64,000 nt of DNA from Hymenobacter algoricola (GTDB taxonomy: Bacteria > Bacteroidota > Bacteroidia > Cytophagales > Hymenobacteraceae). The notes beneath the pieces were generated by a model, which made no database searches, had not been told where the DNA came from, and saw only the letters and a list, made by a program, of their open reading frames with translations. The DNA lies in contig NZ_BAABDH010000110.1 in assembly GCF_039539525.1 (NCBI RefSeq), positions 40,306 to 104,305 on the forward strand. Direction: 5' to 3'. Within the stretch, counting starts at the first letter, position 1. Every line of letters starts with the position of its first letter. Made by a program: the position numbers and the translations under genes. Below are positions 1-8,388 of this stretch, in pieces.

Positions 1-1
1 G

Positions 2-385
2 CTTCGGCAGGTTGGTTATGCCAACTGCTTTCTTTCCGAAATAACCATTGCCGAGATGCTGTATGGGGTAGAGAATAGCGCCCCTACCCGGCAAGCAGCC
101 AACCGCCAGTCGTTGTACCATCTGCAACAAGCCTTTGCCGGCCGCCTCCTTTCTATCGGCAGTTGCCTCGAAATCTACGCCCAGCAGAAAGCCTACCTCA
201 AACGCCTCGGCCGCCTGCAAGGCGAGTTCGATATGCTCATCGGCAGCACCGCCCTGGCCCACGGCCTCACCCTCGTCACCCGCAACACCCGCCACTTCGC
301 GGAGCTGCCAGGGATTCAGCTGGAGAACTGGATTGAGGATCCACGAGCAGCGGAACTACCAAGTGAGGGAGTTACTGTTCGTTGA
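2..385 (+). CDS. PIN-domain ribonuclease toxin (VapC-like), 5' end cut by window edge
   Basis: The reading frame is open from base 2, upstream of the first ATG at 56, so the gene begins outside the window. The visible part reads FLSEITIAEMLYGVE, the alpha-2 region of VapC-type PIN domains, and ends with DMLIGSTALAHGLTLVTRN, the conserved C-terminal part with the acidic residue (D) and TRN of the PIN active site. PIN toxins are Mg-dependent endoribonucleases that usually act on tRNA or rRNA and are held by a partner antitoxin encoded just upstream, here off the edge. The family assignment is strong; whether the full gene and its antitoxin are intact cannot be seen. Confidence 0.8.
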   Translation, partial: LRQVGYANCFLSEITIAEMLYGVENSAPTRQAANRQSLYHLQQAFAGRLLSIGSCLEIYAQQKAYLKRLGRLQGEFDMLIGSTALAHGLTLVTRNTRHFAELPGIQLENWIEDPRAAELPSEGVTVR

Positions 386-393
386 TGGCACTG

Positions 394-458
394 CTGGCGC
401 GAGTGCAGCGCAGCGTAACTCGTGACTGGCTTTTGCGGGAGGCTGCGCCCCCCACCGG
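394..458 (+). repeat. Dispersed repeat family 1, copy 1
   Basis: The segment gcgcgagtgcagcgcagcg followed by taactcgtga and then ggctgcgcc recurs at 5587-5648 in the same orientation and at 5712-5770 inverted. It lies just past the PIN gene stop. The rest of 386-621 holds only a short stem (gtggaggt/acctccac near 512) and no gene. Confidence 0.6.
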
Positions 459-621
459 CCGCTCCGATTACAAGGGAATAGTTCTTTTGTAGTTTGCCGC
501 TCTGCGTTAGTGGAGGTACAACCTCCACTTCACATCTGGTCACGAACTACAGGCTCGCACCAATTGGAAGTATTTGACAACTCACGTATCTGCAAATACA
601 ATAATTCGGTCAGCTCGAATA

Positions 622-2004
622 TTACCTACCCATAATATCATCTATATCATCTTCAATATTTCCAAGCGCCTCATTATCATCATAAACTCCTTCATAAAAT
701 ATTCTATGCATTTTATCAACCATTTTAGAAAGCATTACATGATTATTTTTATCATTATATACATTATCCAATAAATCACTTTTTAAAACACACTGAACAT
801 ATACCCTCATGAAGGGATTAACAAATGAATAGCTTTCAATTTTTTGATTATAAACAAGCACAGAACCTCTAATATCTTTTTGAAGCTCGTTCATCAACAA
901 TTCAATTGGCATCTCACCTAATTTTTTATCTTTATTCTTATACTCGAATTCTAGCTTTTTCAATATAGTCTTATAGGGAACTTCTTCACTCCTATATCTT
1001 GCTATAGTTGTTAAAATAATCTCAGGAAGATCTTCAACTCCATCATCTTTCTTTATAGCTTCCTCGTAATCTTGCTTTATGGAGTCCTCATTATCTTCTA
1101 CGTACATCTCAAAAGCAGCATTCAAGGCAGTTTCATCCATACGAATAATATTATCCGAAGTCTCAAAAACACCTTTATGACTACAACAATTTAAGGACAG
1201 TTGATGACATATTGATGCCAAACCACTAGATGCTCTTACGATTGCACCTTTAACTGGGATATCGAATTTTATATTCAACTGACGTTCCCCGATTTCTATA
1301 ATCTCATTTAACTCTTCTTCAGACATGAGAGGCACGCTTATTTGAGACAAACGCTGCTGCATTTCTTTATCATAATTAATCACTTCTCTTCCTGTGTTAA
1401 CCGCACCTATCGCTATCAATTTTACGTTTCTGTATTCCATTGCAGAATCCATAAATACTTTCATAATCTGCGCCGCCTGTATTTTTTCATCGTGACTTAT
1501 TTTATGAAAATCTTCTAAAACCCAACAACAATTTAATTCTCCATAAAATTTTATCAAAAATTGAGCAGTCAATAAAGGGGGAATTATTGGCTTAACACTT
1601 ACACTTTCCGTTTTCTCAACCTCACCTGACAATTGAGCTTTTATTAATTTATATTCAGTCCCTATTTGCAATCCAACCTTTCTTTTTGCCACTTTATCAA
1701 CCTTCTCTATATAGTACCTATCAAGTTCTGCAAAACCATGCATTAGGATACTGTCAAAAGACATTCCTACCATGCATCTTGTTATAACATATTTCTCATA
1801 TATTTGATCGAGCTTATTGATCAACAATGTAGTTTTCCCAGACCCAGAATGCCCATAAATGATTATCTGTTTCCCAGGAGTCGATAATGCCTCAACAAGT
1901 TTATTATTAACACTTTGTCGCTCAATAAAAGTAGCACGCGCTGGCGTGGAAGGTGTAAAGACATCATACAGGTTAAAAATTTCTCTGCCTTTGCGAGTTC
2001 TCAT
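622..2004 (-). CDS. AT-rich AAA/STAND-type P-loop ATPase, 460 aa
   Basis: The N-terminal region has VFTPSTPARATFIERQ, a lead-in often seen before STAND/Orc1-Cdc6-like NTPase domains, then a Walker A GHSGSGKTT (about residues 50-58) and a Walker B CCWVLEDF (about 165-172). The C-terminal half is helical with no domain I can name. Base composition is markedly AT-rich compared with both neighbours, and the gene stands alone, which suggests recent horizontal acquisition. A role in phage or plasmid defence would fit an isolated STAND-like ATPase beside a toxin gene, but this is inference. No nuclease, protease or membrane domain is evident. The start is the first Met of the open frame. Confidence 0.7.
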   Translation of the reverse strand: MRTRKGREIFNLYDVFTPSTPARATFIERQSVNNKLVEALSTPGKQIIIYGHSGSGKTTLLINKLDQIYEKYVITRCMVGMSFDSILMHGFAELDRYYIEKVDKVAKRKVGLQIGTEYKLIKAQLSGEVEKTESVSVKPIIPPLLTAQFLIKFYGELNCCWVLEDFHKISHDEKIQAAQIMKVFMDSAMEYRNVKLIAIGAVNTGREVINYDKEMQQRLSQISVPLMSEEELNEIIEIGERQLNIKFDIPVKGAIVRASSGLASICHQLSLNCCSHKGVFETSDNIIRMDETALNAAFEMYVEDNEDSIKQDYEEAIKKDDGVEDLPEIILTTIARYRSEEVPYKTILKKLEFEYKNKDKKLGEMPIELLMNELQKDIRGSVLVYNQKIESYSFVNPFMRVYVQCVLKSDLLDNVYNDKNNHVMLSKMVDKMHRIFYEGVYDDNEALGNIEDDIDDIMGR

Positions 2005-2032
2005 GATTTGCTTAGTTATTTGTAGACCACAA

Positions 2033-2044
2033 TATACTAGTATA
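2033..2044. promoter_or_regulatory. 12-bp perfect palindrome in AT-rich promoter region
   Basis: tatactagtata is a perfect palindrome about 30 bases upstream of the minus-strand ATPase start, inside the AT-rich 5' flank. It may be an operator for that gene. No canonical TAnnTTTG box was found nearby, so the role is a guess. Confidence 0.25.
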
Positions 2045-2209
2045 TCAATTTGCTTTGCTACAATTATTATTGTCGACTTTTTGTCACATCAAACAATTAA
2101 AAAAATATAAACAAACGCCAAAAAGTCCGAAGACCCATCCTCGCACCCCGTTTGCTGTCCTGCTCGTAGAACTTCCAGCGCGAAGTCTCACCTACGACGA
2201 AAGCCAGCC

Positions 2210-4822
2210 ATGAACTTTAACAACTATACCATCAAGGCGCAGGAGGCCGTGCAGAAGGCCACCGAAATTGCCGGCGCGGGCCAGCAGCAGGCCATCGAAA
2301 CGGGCCATTTGCTCAAGGGCCTGTTCCAGAGCGACGAGAGCGTCTTCTCGTTTCTGGCCAACAAGCTGGGCGCCAACCTCAACATCCTCACGCCCCGGCT
2401 CGATGCCCTGGTGGCCGGGTATCCCAAGGTCAGCGGCGGCTCACCCTACCTGTCCAACGAGGCCAACGCCGCGTTGCAGCGCGCCAGCAACTTCCTCAAG
2501 GAGTTCGAGGACGAGTACGTATCGGTGGAGCACCTGCTGCTGGGGCTGCTCGGCGGCAAGGACGCCGTGGGCACCCTGCTCAAGGACACCGGCTTCAACG
2601 AGAAAGACCTGAAAGCCGCCATCAAGGAGCTGCGCGGGGGCCGCAAAGTCACCAGCCAGAGCGCCGAAGACCAGTACCAGAGCCTGAACCGCTACTCCCG
2701 CAACCTCAACGAGCAGGTGCGCCTGGGCAAGATGGACCCCGTCATCGGCCGCGACGAGGAAATCCGCCGGGTATTGCAGATCCTGAGTCGGCGCACCAAG
2801 AACAACCCCGTCCTGCTCGGCGAGCCCGGCGTGGGCAAAACCGCCATCGTGGAGGGCCTGGCCCAGCGCATCGTGGCCGGCGACGTGCCCGAAAACCTCA
2901 AGGACAAGATCATCATGAGCCTCGACATGGGCCTGCTCATCGCCGGAGCCAAGTACAAGGGCGAGTTTGAGGAGCGCCTCAAGTCCGTCATTAAGGAAGT
3001 AACTGATTCCGATGGGCAGATCATCCTGTTTATCGACGAGATGCACACCCTGATCGGGGCCGGCGGCGGCGGTGAGGGCGCCATGGACGCGGCCAACCTG
3101 CTAAAGCCCGCCCTGGCCCGCGGCGAGCTGCACGCCATCGGCGCCACCACGCTCAAGGAATACCAGAAGTACATCGAGAAGGATAAGGCCCTGGAACGCC
3201 GCTTCCAGGCCGTGATGGTGGACGAGCCGACCCTGGAGGATGCCATCAGCATCATGCGCGGCATCAAGGAAAAGTACGAGCTGCACCACGGCGTGCGCAT
3301 CACCGACGACGCCGTGATAGCCGCCGTGGAGCTGAGCAGCCGCTACATCACCGACCGTTTCCTGCCCGATAAGGCCATCGACCTGATGGACGAAGCCGCG
3401 GCCAAGCTGCGCATCGAGCTGAACTCCATGCCCGTGGAGCTCGACGAAATCCAGCGCCGCATCATGCAGCTCGAAATTGAGCGCGAAGCCATCCGCCGCG
3501 AGGAAAACTACGACCGCGAAAACGTGCTGACCAAGGACCTCAGCGAGCTGACCGCCCGGCGCGACACGCTCAAGGCCCAGTGGGAAAATGAGAAAGCCGT
3601 GCTCACCGGCATTCAGGAGCAGAAGGCGGCCATCGAGAAGTTCAAGCTCGAAGCCGAGCAGGCCGAGCGCCAGGGCGACTACGGCCGCGTAGCAGAATTG
3701 CGCTACGGCAAGATTCAGGAGGCCGAGGCCAGGCTGAAGCAGCTCCAGGACGAGGCCAACGCCAACGAGGCGGGCGGCACTATGTTGCAGGAAGTCGTGA
3801 CCAGCGAGAGTATTGCCGAGGTAGTCGCCAAGTGGACCGGCATTCCGGTGAGCAAGATGCTGCAGTCGGACCGCGAGAAGCTGCTGAACCTGGAAGCAGA
3901 GCTGGGCAAGCGCGTGGCCGGGCAGACCGAGGCCATCGGCGCCATTTCGGACGCCGTGCGCCGCTCCCGGGCCGGATTACAGGACCCCAAGCGGCCGATA
4001 GGGTCGTTCATCTTCCTGGGCACGACCGGCGTGGGCAAAACCGAGCTGGCCAAGGCCCTGGCCGAGTACCTGTTCAACGACGAGAACAGCATGGTGCGCA
4101 TCGACATGAGCGAGTATCAGGAGCGCCATGCCGTGTCGCGCCTGATCGGGGCGCCTCCCGGCTACGTGGGCTACGACGAGGGCGGGCAATTGACGGAGGC
4201 CGTGCGCCGCAAGCCCTACTCGGTGATTCTGCTCGACGAAATCGAGAAGGCCCACCCCGACGTGTTCAACATCCTGCTCCAGGTGCTCGACGACGGCCGC
4301 CTGACCGACAACAAGGGCCGGGTGGCGAACTTCAAGAACACCATCATCATCATGACCTCCAACACCGGGGCCGACCTGATTCAGAAGAACTTCAAGGAGC
4401 TCAACGAGTACAACCACGACGAGGTGGTAGACCGCACCCGCGAGGAGGTAATAGAGCGGCTGCGCCAGCACATGCGCCCCGAGTTCCTGAACCGCATCGA
4501 CGAAATCGTGATGTTCCAGCCCCTCAAGCGCAAGGAAATCCGCAAAATCGTGGACATCCAGTTCCGGCAGATTCAGCAGCGCCTGCACGAGGCCGGCATC
4601 CGCCTCGAAGCCACCGGCGAGGTGCTCGACTTCCTCGGCGAGCAGGGCTTCGACCCGCAGTTCGGGGCCAGGCCGCTGAAGCGCGTCTTGCAGCGCCTGG
4701 TACTAAACGAGCTGTCGAAAGACATTCTCTCGGGCCGCGTGAGCAAGGACGCGGTGGTGGAAGCTGTGCTGGAAGACGGCGGCATCCGGTTCAACAACGT
4801 GGAAATCCCGGCCGTGGGGTAA
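2210..4822 (+). CDS. clpB: ATP-dependent chaperone ClpB (disaggregase)
   Basis: Full-length 870-aa ClpB, a cytosolic hexameric Hsp100 that pulls proteins out of aggregates together with DnaK. Visible domains in order: N-terminal Clp_N repeat region (1-145), first AAA+ domain with Walker A GEPGVGKT (about 205), middle coiled-coil domain (about 410-530), second AAA+ domain with Walker A GTTGVGKT (about 603) and the small D2 domain to the end. There is no ClpP-binding IGF/L loop pattern that I can see, consistent with ClpB rather than ClpA or ClpC. Monocistronic: AT-rich gene divergent upstream, convergent gene and shared hairpin terminator downstream. Likely heat-shock controlled, but no CIRCE or sigma-32-type site was recognised. 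Confidence 0.97.
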   Translation: MNFNNYTIKAQEAVQKATEIAGAGQQQAIETGHLLKGLFQSDESVFSFLANKLGANLNILTPRLDALVAGYPKVSGGSPYLSNEANAALQRASNFLKEFEDEYVSVEHLLLGLLGGKDAVGTLLKDTGFNEKDLKAAIKELRGGRKVTSQSAEDQYQSLNRYSRNLNEQVRLGKMDPVIGRDEEIRRVLQILSRRTKNNPVLLGEPGVGKTAIVEGLAQRIVAGDVPENLKDKIIMSLDMGLLIAGAKYKGEFEERLKSVIKEVTDSDGQIILFIDEMHTLIGAGGGGEGAMDAANLLKPALARGELHAIGATTLKEYQKYIEKDKALERRFQAVMVDEPTLEDAISIMRGIKEKYELHHGVRITDDAVIAAVELSSRYITDRFLPDKAIDLMDEAAAKLRIELNSMPVELDEIQRRIMQLEIEREAIRREENYDRENVLTKDLSELTARRDTLKAQWENEKAVLTGIQEQKAAIEKFKLEAEQAERQGDYGRVAELRYGKIQEAEARLKQLQDEANANEAGGTMLQEVVTSESIAEVVAKWTGIPVSKMLQSDREKLLNLEAELGKRVAGQTEAIGAISDAVRRSRAGLQDPKRPIGSFIFLGTTGVGKTELAKALAEYLFNDENSMVRIDMSEYQERHAVSRLIGAPPGYVGYDEGGQLTEAVRRKPYSVILLDEIEKAHPDVFNILLQVLDDGRLTDNKGRVANFKNTIIIMTSNTGADLIQKNFKELNEYNHDEVVDRTREEVIERLRQHMRPEFLNRIDEIVMFQPLKRKEIRKIVDIQFRQIQQRLHEAGIRLEATGEVLDFLGEQGFDPQFGARPLKRVLQRLVLNELSKDILSGRVSKDAVVEAVLEDGGIRFNNVEIPAVG

Positions 4823-4895
4823 GCCTTCCTTGCCCGGTCATTGCGAGCAGAGCGAAGCAATCTGTCCTCTGAAGGCTGATCAACTCCTTTCCACC

Positions 4896-4932
4896 AAAAA
4901 GCCCCGCTGACGTTGTGTCAGCGGGGCTTTTT
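4896..4932. terminator. Bidirectional hairpin terminator between clpB and the convergent gene
   Basis: An 11-bp perfect stem, gccccgctgac/gtcagcggggc with loop gttgt, is flanked by A5 on the left and T5 on the right, so it can stop both clpB (+) and the minus-strand gene ending at 4945. A decayed copy lies at 8295-8332. Between the clpB stop and this hairpin is a dispersed repeat of the gtcattgcgagc...gaagcaatc type (about 4838-4862). Confidence 0.85.
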
Positions 4933-4944
4933 GTTCAAGAGCCT

Positions 4945-5391
4945 TTAATAGCTGAAATACTTTGGTTTCAGTCGTTGCACAACGTAAGGCGGCAGGATTT
5001 TCGATTTTTCATACAGGACCACTACCTGCTCTTCTTTGGTTTTGCTGAAACGAGTCAACTTGCCAATCCCTATTCCGGCCGGGACTCCGCCAAATAGCCC
5101 GACCCCTACTAGTGTGCCCGCAGTTGTACTGCTGAATCCGTCAGCCGTGGCATTGCTGTTGGCCGCCACAGAGGTAATACGTAAAGCAAAGGCACTGCCA
5201 ATAGCCGTCCATATCCACCCGCCGGTGCGATGCTTGCTAAAAATATGATGGATAGCCTGAACGGTATCAGCGCGTGAGGCGGTCAGAGCTGGGGTGGAAG
5301 ACGCACTGGCGACAGCACTGGTACGTTGTTGCGCATCGGAGCTACTACTGGCACCTAGTACCAAGACAAGGAAGAGGATTTTTTTTAGCAT
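4945..5391 (-). CDS. Small secreted/membrane hypothetical protein, paralogue of 10435-10890
   Basis: 148 aa with a clear signal peptide (MLKKILFLVLVLGASSSSDA). After a Ser/Ala-rich linker come HHIFSKHRTGGWIWTAIGSA, a hydrophobic Gly-rich stretch with GIGIGKLTRFSKTKEEQVV, and a basic end RLKPKYFSY. The same order of motifs (LHRLFAKRRTGG, GIGVGKLARFTKAKEAVIV, RLKAKHF) is found in the protein encoded at 10435-10890, so the two are paralogues. Two hydrophobic segments could span the inner membrane. I do not recognise the family and propose no function. It converges on clpB and shares its terminator. Confidence 0.75.
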   Translation of the reverse strand: MLKKILFLVLVLGASSSSDAQQRTSAVASASSTPALTASRADTVQAIHHIFSKHRTGGWIWTAIGSAFALRITSVAANSNATADGFSSTTAGTLVGVGLFGGVPAGIGIGKLTRFSKTKEEQVVVLYEKSKILPPYVVQRLKPKYFSY

Positions 5392-5586
5392 AAGGAAGGC
5401 CTTTCAGCAAGGCAGGCCGTTGTGCAAGTAAATTGAGGTTGTAAACACGGTACTATTCGCAGCAAAGCTACTCAACAGTACAATCCCACTGGCGTTGGCT
5501 TGTTCCGTTTTTTCGCTGTTCAACCGTATCTGATGGGTCCAAGGCCTGCGCTACTCCACCTGCCGCCTCAATAGGCGCCCCCACCA

Positions 5587-5648
5587 CTAGCGCGAGTTTA
5601 GCGGAGCGTAACTCGTGACCAGCCCATGATGTGGAGGCTGCGCCTCCA
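5587..5648 (+). repeat. Dispersed repeat family 1, copy 2
   Basis: Repeats the 394-458 unit, including gagcgtaactcgtga and ggaggctgcgcctcc. It lies in the 450-base gene-free stretch 5392-5840. With copy 3 (5712-5770, inverted) it could fold a long hairpin. The stretch also holds ctccacctgccgcctcaata (5554-5573), repeated with one change at 7106-7125. Confidence 0.65.
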
Positions 5649-5711
5649 CTGCCGCCACACGGCAAGCCGGAACCACGCCGCCCAATGATGCAGGCGCAAG
5701 TCGTTCCGTTG

Positions 5712-5770
5712 CGAGGCGCAGCCTCGCCCGATGATCCGGCACGAGTTACGCTGCGCTAAACTCGCGCCAG
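5712..5770 (-). repeat. Dispersed repeat family 1, copy 3 (inverted)
   Basis: Reverse complement reads ggcgcgagtttagcgcagcg then taactcgtgc and gaggctgcgcctc, matching copies 1 and 2. It faces copy 2 across about 60 bases, a head-to-head arrangement typical of REP-like elements. Confidence 0.65.
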
Positions 5771-5894
5771 TACGCACCACCTACGCCGCTTGCGGTGGCA
5801 GCCGGGGCGCAGGGGCGGGGGTGGCAGTTAGCCCTTAGCGTTGGTTCATCGTATCTTAGATGGGCAAACGCCTAATGAAGCACGCTGCGATACT

Positions 5895-6092
5895 ATGAAA
5901 AAGACCGAAGATATACCCGCCAAAGTGTTGCAAGCAGCTACGCGGCAAGCATCGTTGCGGGCCGTAAGCGAGAGCCGGGCGCTGGGCCTCACTGTGACGG
6001 TATACGAAAACGGCAAACTGGTGCGGATTCATGCCAACGGGCAGCGCGAAGTAGTGGTAGACCAGTACCAGAATCATAGCCGCAAGGCCTGA
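5895..6092 (+). CDS. Small putative antitoxin-like protein upstream of zeta-like kinase
   Basis: 65 aa starting MKKTEDIPAKVLQAATRQA. An earlier in-frame ATG at 5841 exists, but the MKK start is better placed for the conserved-looking part. The sequence is charged and soluble, with a beta-like LTVTVYENGKLVRIHANGQ segment. Its TGA stop overlaps the start of the kinase gene by one base (TGATG), indicating translational coupling. Small proteins coupled this way to zeta-type kinases are usually antitoxins or partner proteins; the function here is inferred from position only. Confidence 0.6.
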   Translation: MKKTEDIPAKVLQAATRQASLRAVSESRALGLTVTVYENGKLVRIHANGQREVVVDQYQNHSRKA

Positions 6093-6826
6093 TGATGACA
6101 ACTGCTGCCACGCCCCGACTGCGCCTGTTTGCGGGCCCCAATGGCTCGGGCAAATCGGCACTGCTGGATGAATTGCGCGGGCAGTTCAATCTGGGCGTTT
6201 ATGTGAATGCCGATGAGATTGAGAAGCAACTGGTCCGGCAGCGGTTTCTACACTTGTCCGATTACCAGTTGGCCGCAACGCAAGCCGATTTCGTAGCGTT
6301 TTTGGCGGGCGGGAAAACGGCCGTGGGAGCGCAAACTAGCCAGGAAATAGGGCTGCATGTTGCCGAAAATATCGTGGTCATGCAGCCGGAAGCGGCCGTA
6401 AATTCTTACGTGGCGGCCACGGTGGCCGACTTTCTACGGCATCAATTGCTGGCGGCCCGGCTTAGCTTCACGTTTGAGTCGGTCATGTCGCACCGGTCGA
6501 AGCTGGAGTTTTTGCAGCTGGCGGCCGCCAAGGGCTACCGCACTTACCTCTATTACATTGCTACGGAAACCCCGGCCGTAAATGTGGACCGGGTAAGCAA
6601 CCGGGTGAGCAAAGGCGGGCACGGCGTTTCGACGGAGAAGATTGTGAGTCGATATGCGAAAAGCCTGGACCTATTGGTCGAAACCATGCAGCAGGTAAGC
6701 CGGGCGTATCTGTTCGATAATTCGGGCGCGTGCATCTGGTGGTTTGCCGAATACGAACCGGATAAATTGACGACGATTGGACAGGAGATACCAGAATGGT
6801 TTCGGCGAACTTGGATGGAAACCTGA
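6092..6826 (+). CDS. Zeta-toxin-like P-loop kinase
   Basis: 244 aa. The Walker A is GPNGSGKS near the N-terminus, followed by YVNADEIEKQL with the conserved Asp of zeta-like kinases, and SFTFESVMSH, matching the (F)E-T/S substrate-binding strand. Zeta toxins phosphorylate UDP-activated amino sugars, and related stand-alone kinases exist in many bacteria without a proven toxin role. The overlap with the preceding small gene suggests a two-gene module. A second ATG at 6095 is an equally possible start. No epsilon antitoxin homologue is recognisable, so this may be a new pairing or a non-toxic relative. Confidence 0.75.
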   Translation: MMTTAATPRLRLFAGPNGSGKSALLDELRGQFNLGVYVNADEIEKQLVRQRFLHLSDYQLAATQADFVAFLAGGKTAVGAQTSQEIGLHVAENIVVMQPEAAVNSYVAATVADFLRHQLLAARLSFTFESVMSHRSKLEFLQLAAAKGYRTYLYYIATETPAVNVDRVSNRVSKGGHGVSTEKIVSRYAKSLDLLVETMQQVSRAYLFDNSGACIWWFAEYEPDKLTTIGQEIPEWFRRTWMET

Positions 6827-6874
6827 TGACACTGCCGCTACCCCCGCCGCGCCCAGTGGCGGCCGGGGCGCAGG

Positions 6875-6960
6875 TTGTACAAGAATAAGCAGGTTTTGAA
6901 AAATCCTTGTACAGAGCCACCTGGCAACTTGTACAAGAGTAAATCGATTTTCGAAAACAC
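6875..6960 (+). repeat. Imperfect tandem repeat with ttgtacaag motifs
   Basis: ttgtacaagaataagcaggt then tttgaaaaatcc (6875-6905) is repeated about 54 bases later as ttgtacaagagtaaatcgat then tttcgaaaacac (6929-6960), with a third ttgtaca between them. No gene is present in 6827-7119, which also contains a short gtcatgct...agcatgac palindrome (7022-7062). Confidence 0.45.
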
Positions 6961-7119
6961 TGGTGCAAGATGCTGGCGGCCGAGTTGAGTCTACTTGGGG
7001 CTGTCCAGGAAGTCAACAGGCCGTCATGCTCTATCTGGCGTCCGCGAAGTCGAAGCATGACGCTCTGATTGATTCTGGCAACTTCCTAAACAGCCTCTAC
7101 CCCTGCTCCACCTGCCGCC

Positions 7120-7458
7120 TCAGTAGGCACGCAACGACTCATAGAAGATGTAGGCGTTCAGCAGCATGAACAGAAACGACGGCAGCGACAGCCAGAAGCC
7201 ATCCTTTATCTTGACTCGGACGCCAAAGCCCAGCAGCATCAATAGGGCCAGGCCGCCGGACGCCACCGACAGAATCAGCGGAACCCTCAGGCCTACCACC
7301 AGGCCCACGGCGCCAAGAATCTCCAGTACGGCAGTCAGCGGGCCGAATTTGGCCAGGCCGTAGCGCTTAAACTCGTCTTTGAGCTTTTGGGAAGTGAAGT
7401 AGCTGATTCCGTAGAACAGAAACGAGAGGGCCGAAAGCCCGATCAGGATAGTCGTCAT
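7120..7458 (-). CDS. DoxX-like small membrane protein
   Basis: 112 aa, started at MTTILIGLSALSFLFYG; the longer open frame to 7584 runs back into the upstream gene and lacks membrane character. Four hydrophobic segments and the DEFKRYGLAKFGPL motif match the DoxX/DoxX_2 family of four-helix inner-membrane proteins, whose biochemical role is poorly defined (some relatives are quinone-linked). It lies 5 bases after its paralogue at 7464-7814, so the two are probably co-transcribed and may form a heterodimer. Its stop overlaps a dispersed 23-bp repeat (7106-7128). Confidence 0.8.
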   Translation of the reverse strand: MTTILIGLSALSFLFYGISYFTSQKLKDEFKRYGLAKFGPLTAVLEILGAVGLVVGLRVPLILSVASGGLALLMLLGFGVRVKIKDGFWLSLPSFLFMLLNAYIFYESLRAY

Positions 7459-7463
7459 TAAGC

Positions 7464-7814
7464 TTAGGCGGTAATCAGGCCCGCATGGGCGGCGGCGACG
7501 AACAGCGACAGCGCCAGCAGCAGCAGGGAAGGCACGTACTTGTGCCAGGGGTTTTTCACTTTGATATGGGCAGCCTGGGCGCACAGCATCAGAAAGGCCA
7601 TCAGCAGGGCCGGAACCAGCACCAGGGCCGGAAACCAGATACCCGCCACCAACAGGGTTGCCAGCGCTATTTTGGCGGCTCCCACCAGGTTGCGAACCAG
7701 GTCCGGCAGCCCGTACTGCTTGAATTCCTTGACAATGTTATCGAACCGAAATACCCAGACGACAACTATCGAAAAAGCAATAACCAGCTGCGCAAGGACG
7801 ACTCCTGTGTTCAT
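7464..7814 (-). CDS. DoxX-like small membrane protein
   Basis: 116 aa with four hydrophobic stretches and VKEFKQYGLPDLVRNLVG, equivalent to the motif in the following gene. First gene of a two-gene minus-strand operon of DoxX paralogues. Function unknown beyond family membership; inner-membrane location is predicted from the helices. Confidence 0.8.
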   Translation of the reverse strand: MNTGVVLAQLVIAFSIVVVWVFRFDNIVKEFKQYGLPDLVRNLVGAAKIALATLLVAGIWFPALVLVPALLMAFLMLCAQAAHIKVKNPWHKYVPSLLLLALSLFVAAAHAGLITA

Positions 7815-8187
7815 GTAGGCGTGATGTTACACTGCTGAAAAAAACCAGAAGCCTACCCGTAGGCTCTTCGCCGGCAGGCCCGCTGACGCGTTTGGGCGCA
7901 TGATCAGTCGGCCTTTCCCAAAAAAGCGGGCCGCTCATAAGTAGCTGGTAACCGCTGCGGGCAGCAACAAGTTTTGTGCAGCGCACACCCTCCGGTAGTG
8001 GCGCGAGACGAAAGGCTCCCCTTATAGTCGCTCAGCAGAACTTTACCGGGTCAGCACCAGTGGCTGCGCTACCGTGCCGGCAGCCCGACCCGGACCGTGT
8101 GGACAGTAAGTGAAGGAAACGTAATGCCGAGCAGACGGCGGCCTCTGGCGCGTCCTGGCAATCAGAATACGGCAGCCGTAGCAGCAC
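7815..8187. other. Gene-free spacer
   Basis: No supported coding sequence. A small hairpin agcctac-cc-gtaggct lies near 7852. The right end merges into the degenerate clpB-tail copy. Confidence 0.5.
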
Positions 8188-8279
8188 GCGGCGTGAGGAA
8201 AGACGCGGTGGTAAAAGCCGTGCCCGCAGACGGCGGCAGCTGCTTCAAGAACGTGGAGCTGCCCGCCGTGGGGTTAGCC
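8188..8279 (+). pseudogene. Degenerate duplicate of the clpB 3' end
   Basis: The translated segment KDAVVKAVPADGG...KNVELPAVG aligns with the ClpB C-terminus KDAVVEAVLEDGG...NNVEIPAVG, and the DNA aligns base for base with about 4735-4826, including gccgtgggg and agccttcc after the stop. The stop codon TAA has become TTA. Only the last 30 or so codons are present, so this is a gene fragment. It is followed by a decayed copy of the clpB terminator. Confidence 0.8.
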
Positions 8280-8294
8280 TTCCGCAGTAGCCCT

Positions 8295-8332
8295 AAAAGC
8301 CTCGCTGCCGTTGTGCCGGTGGGGCTTTTTTT
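8295..8332 (+). terminator. Decayed copy of the clpB terminator
   Basis: aaaagcctcgctgccgttgt then gccggtggggcttttttt aligns with the hairpin at 4896-4932, with mismatches that weaken the stem. A weak promoter-like TAAACTTG follows at 8336-8343 and may serve the gene at 8389. Confidence 0.6.
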
Positions 8333-8388
8333 GTGTAAACTTGGCTTGATCTGGTAAGCTCCTGATTCACCCGTTTTATACCTCCTCC

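Noticed and set aside
574..774. Plus-strand ORF rich in Ile (66 codons)
   Set aside because: It is antisense to the AT-rich ATPase C-terminus and reflects AT-rich bias.
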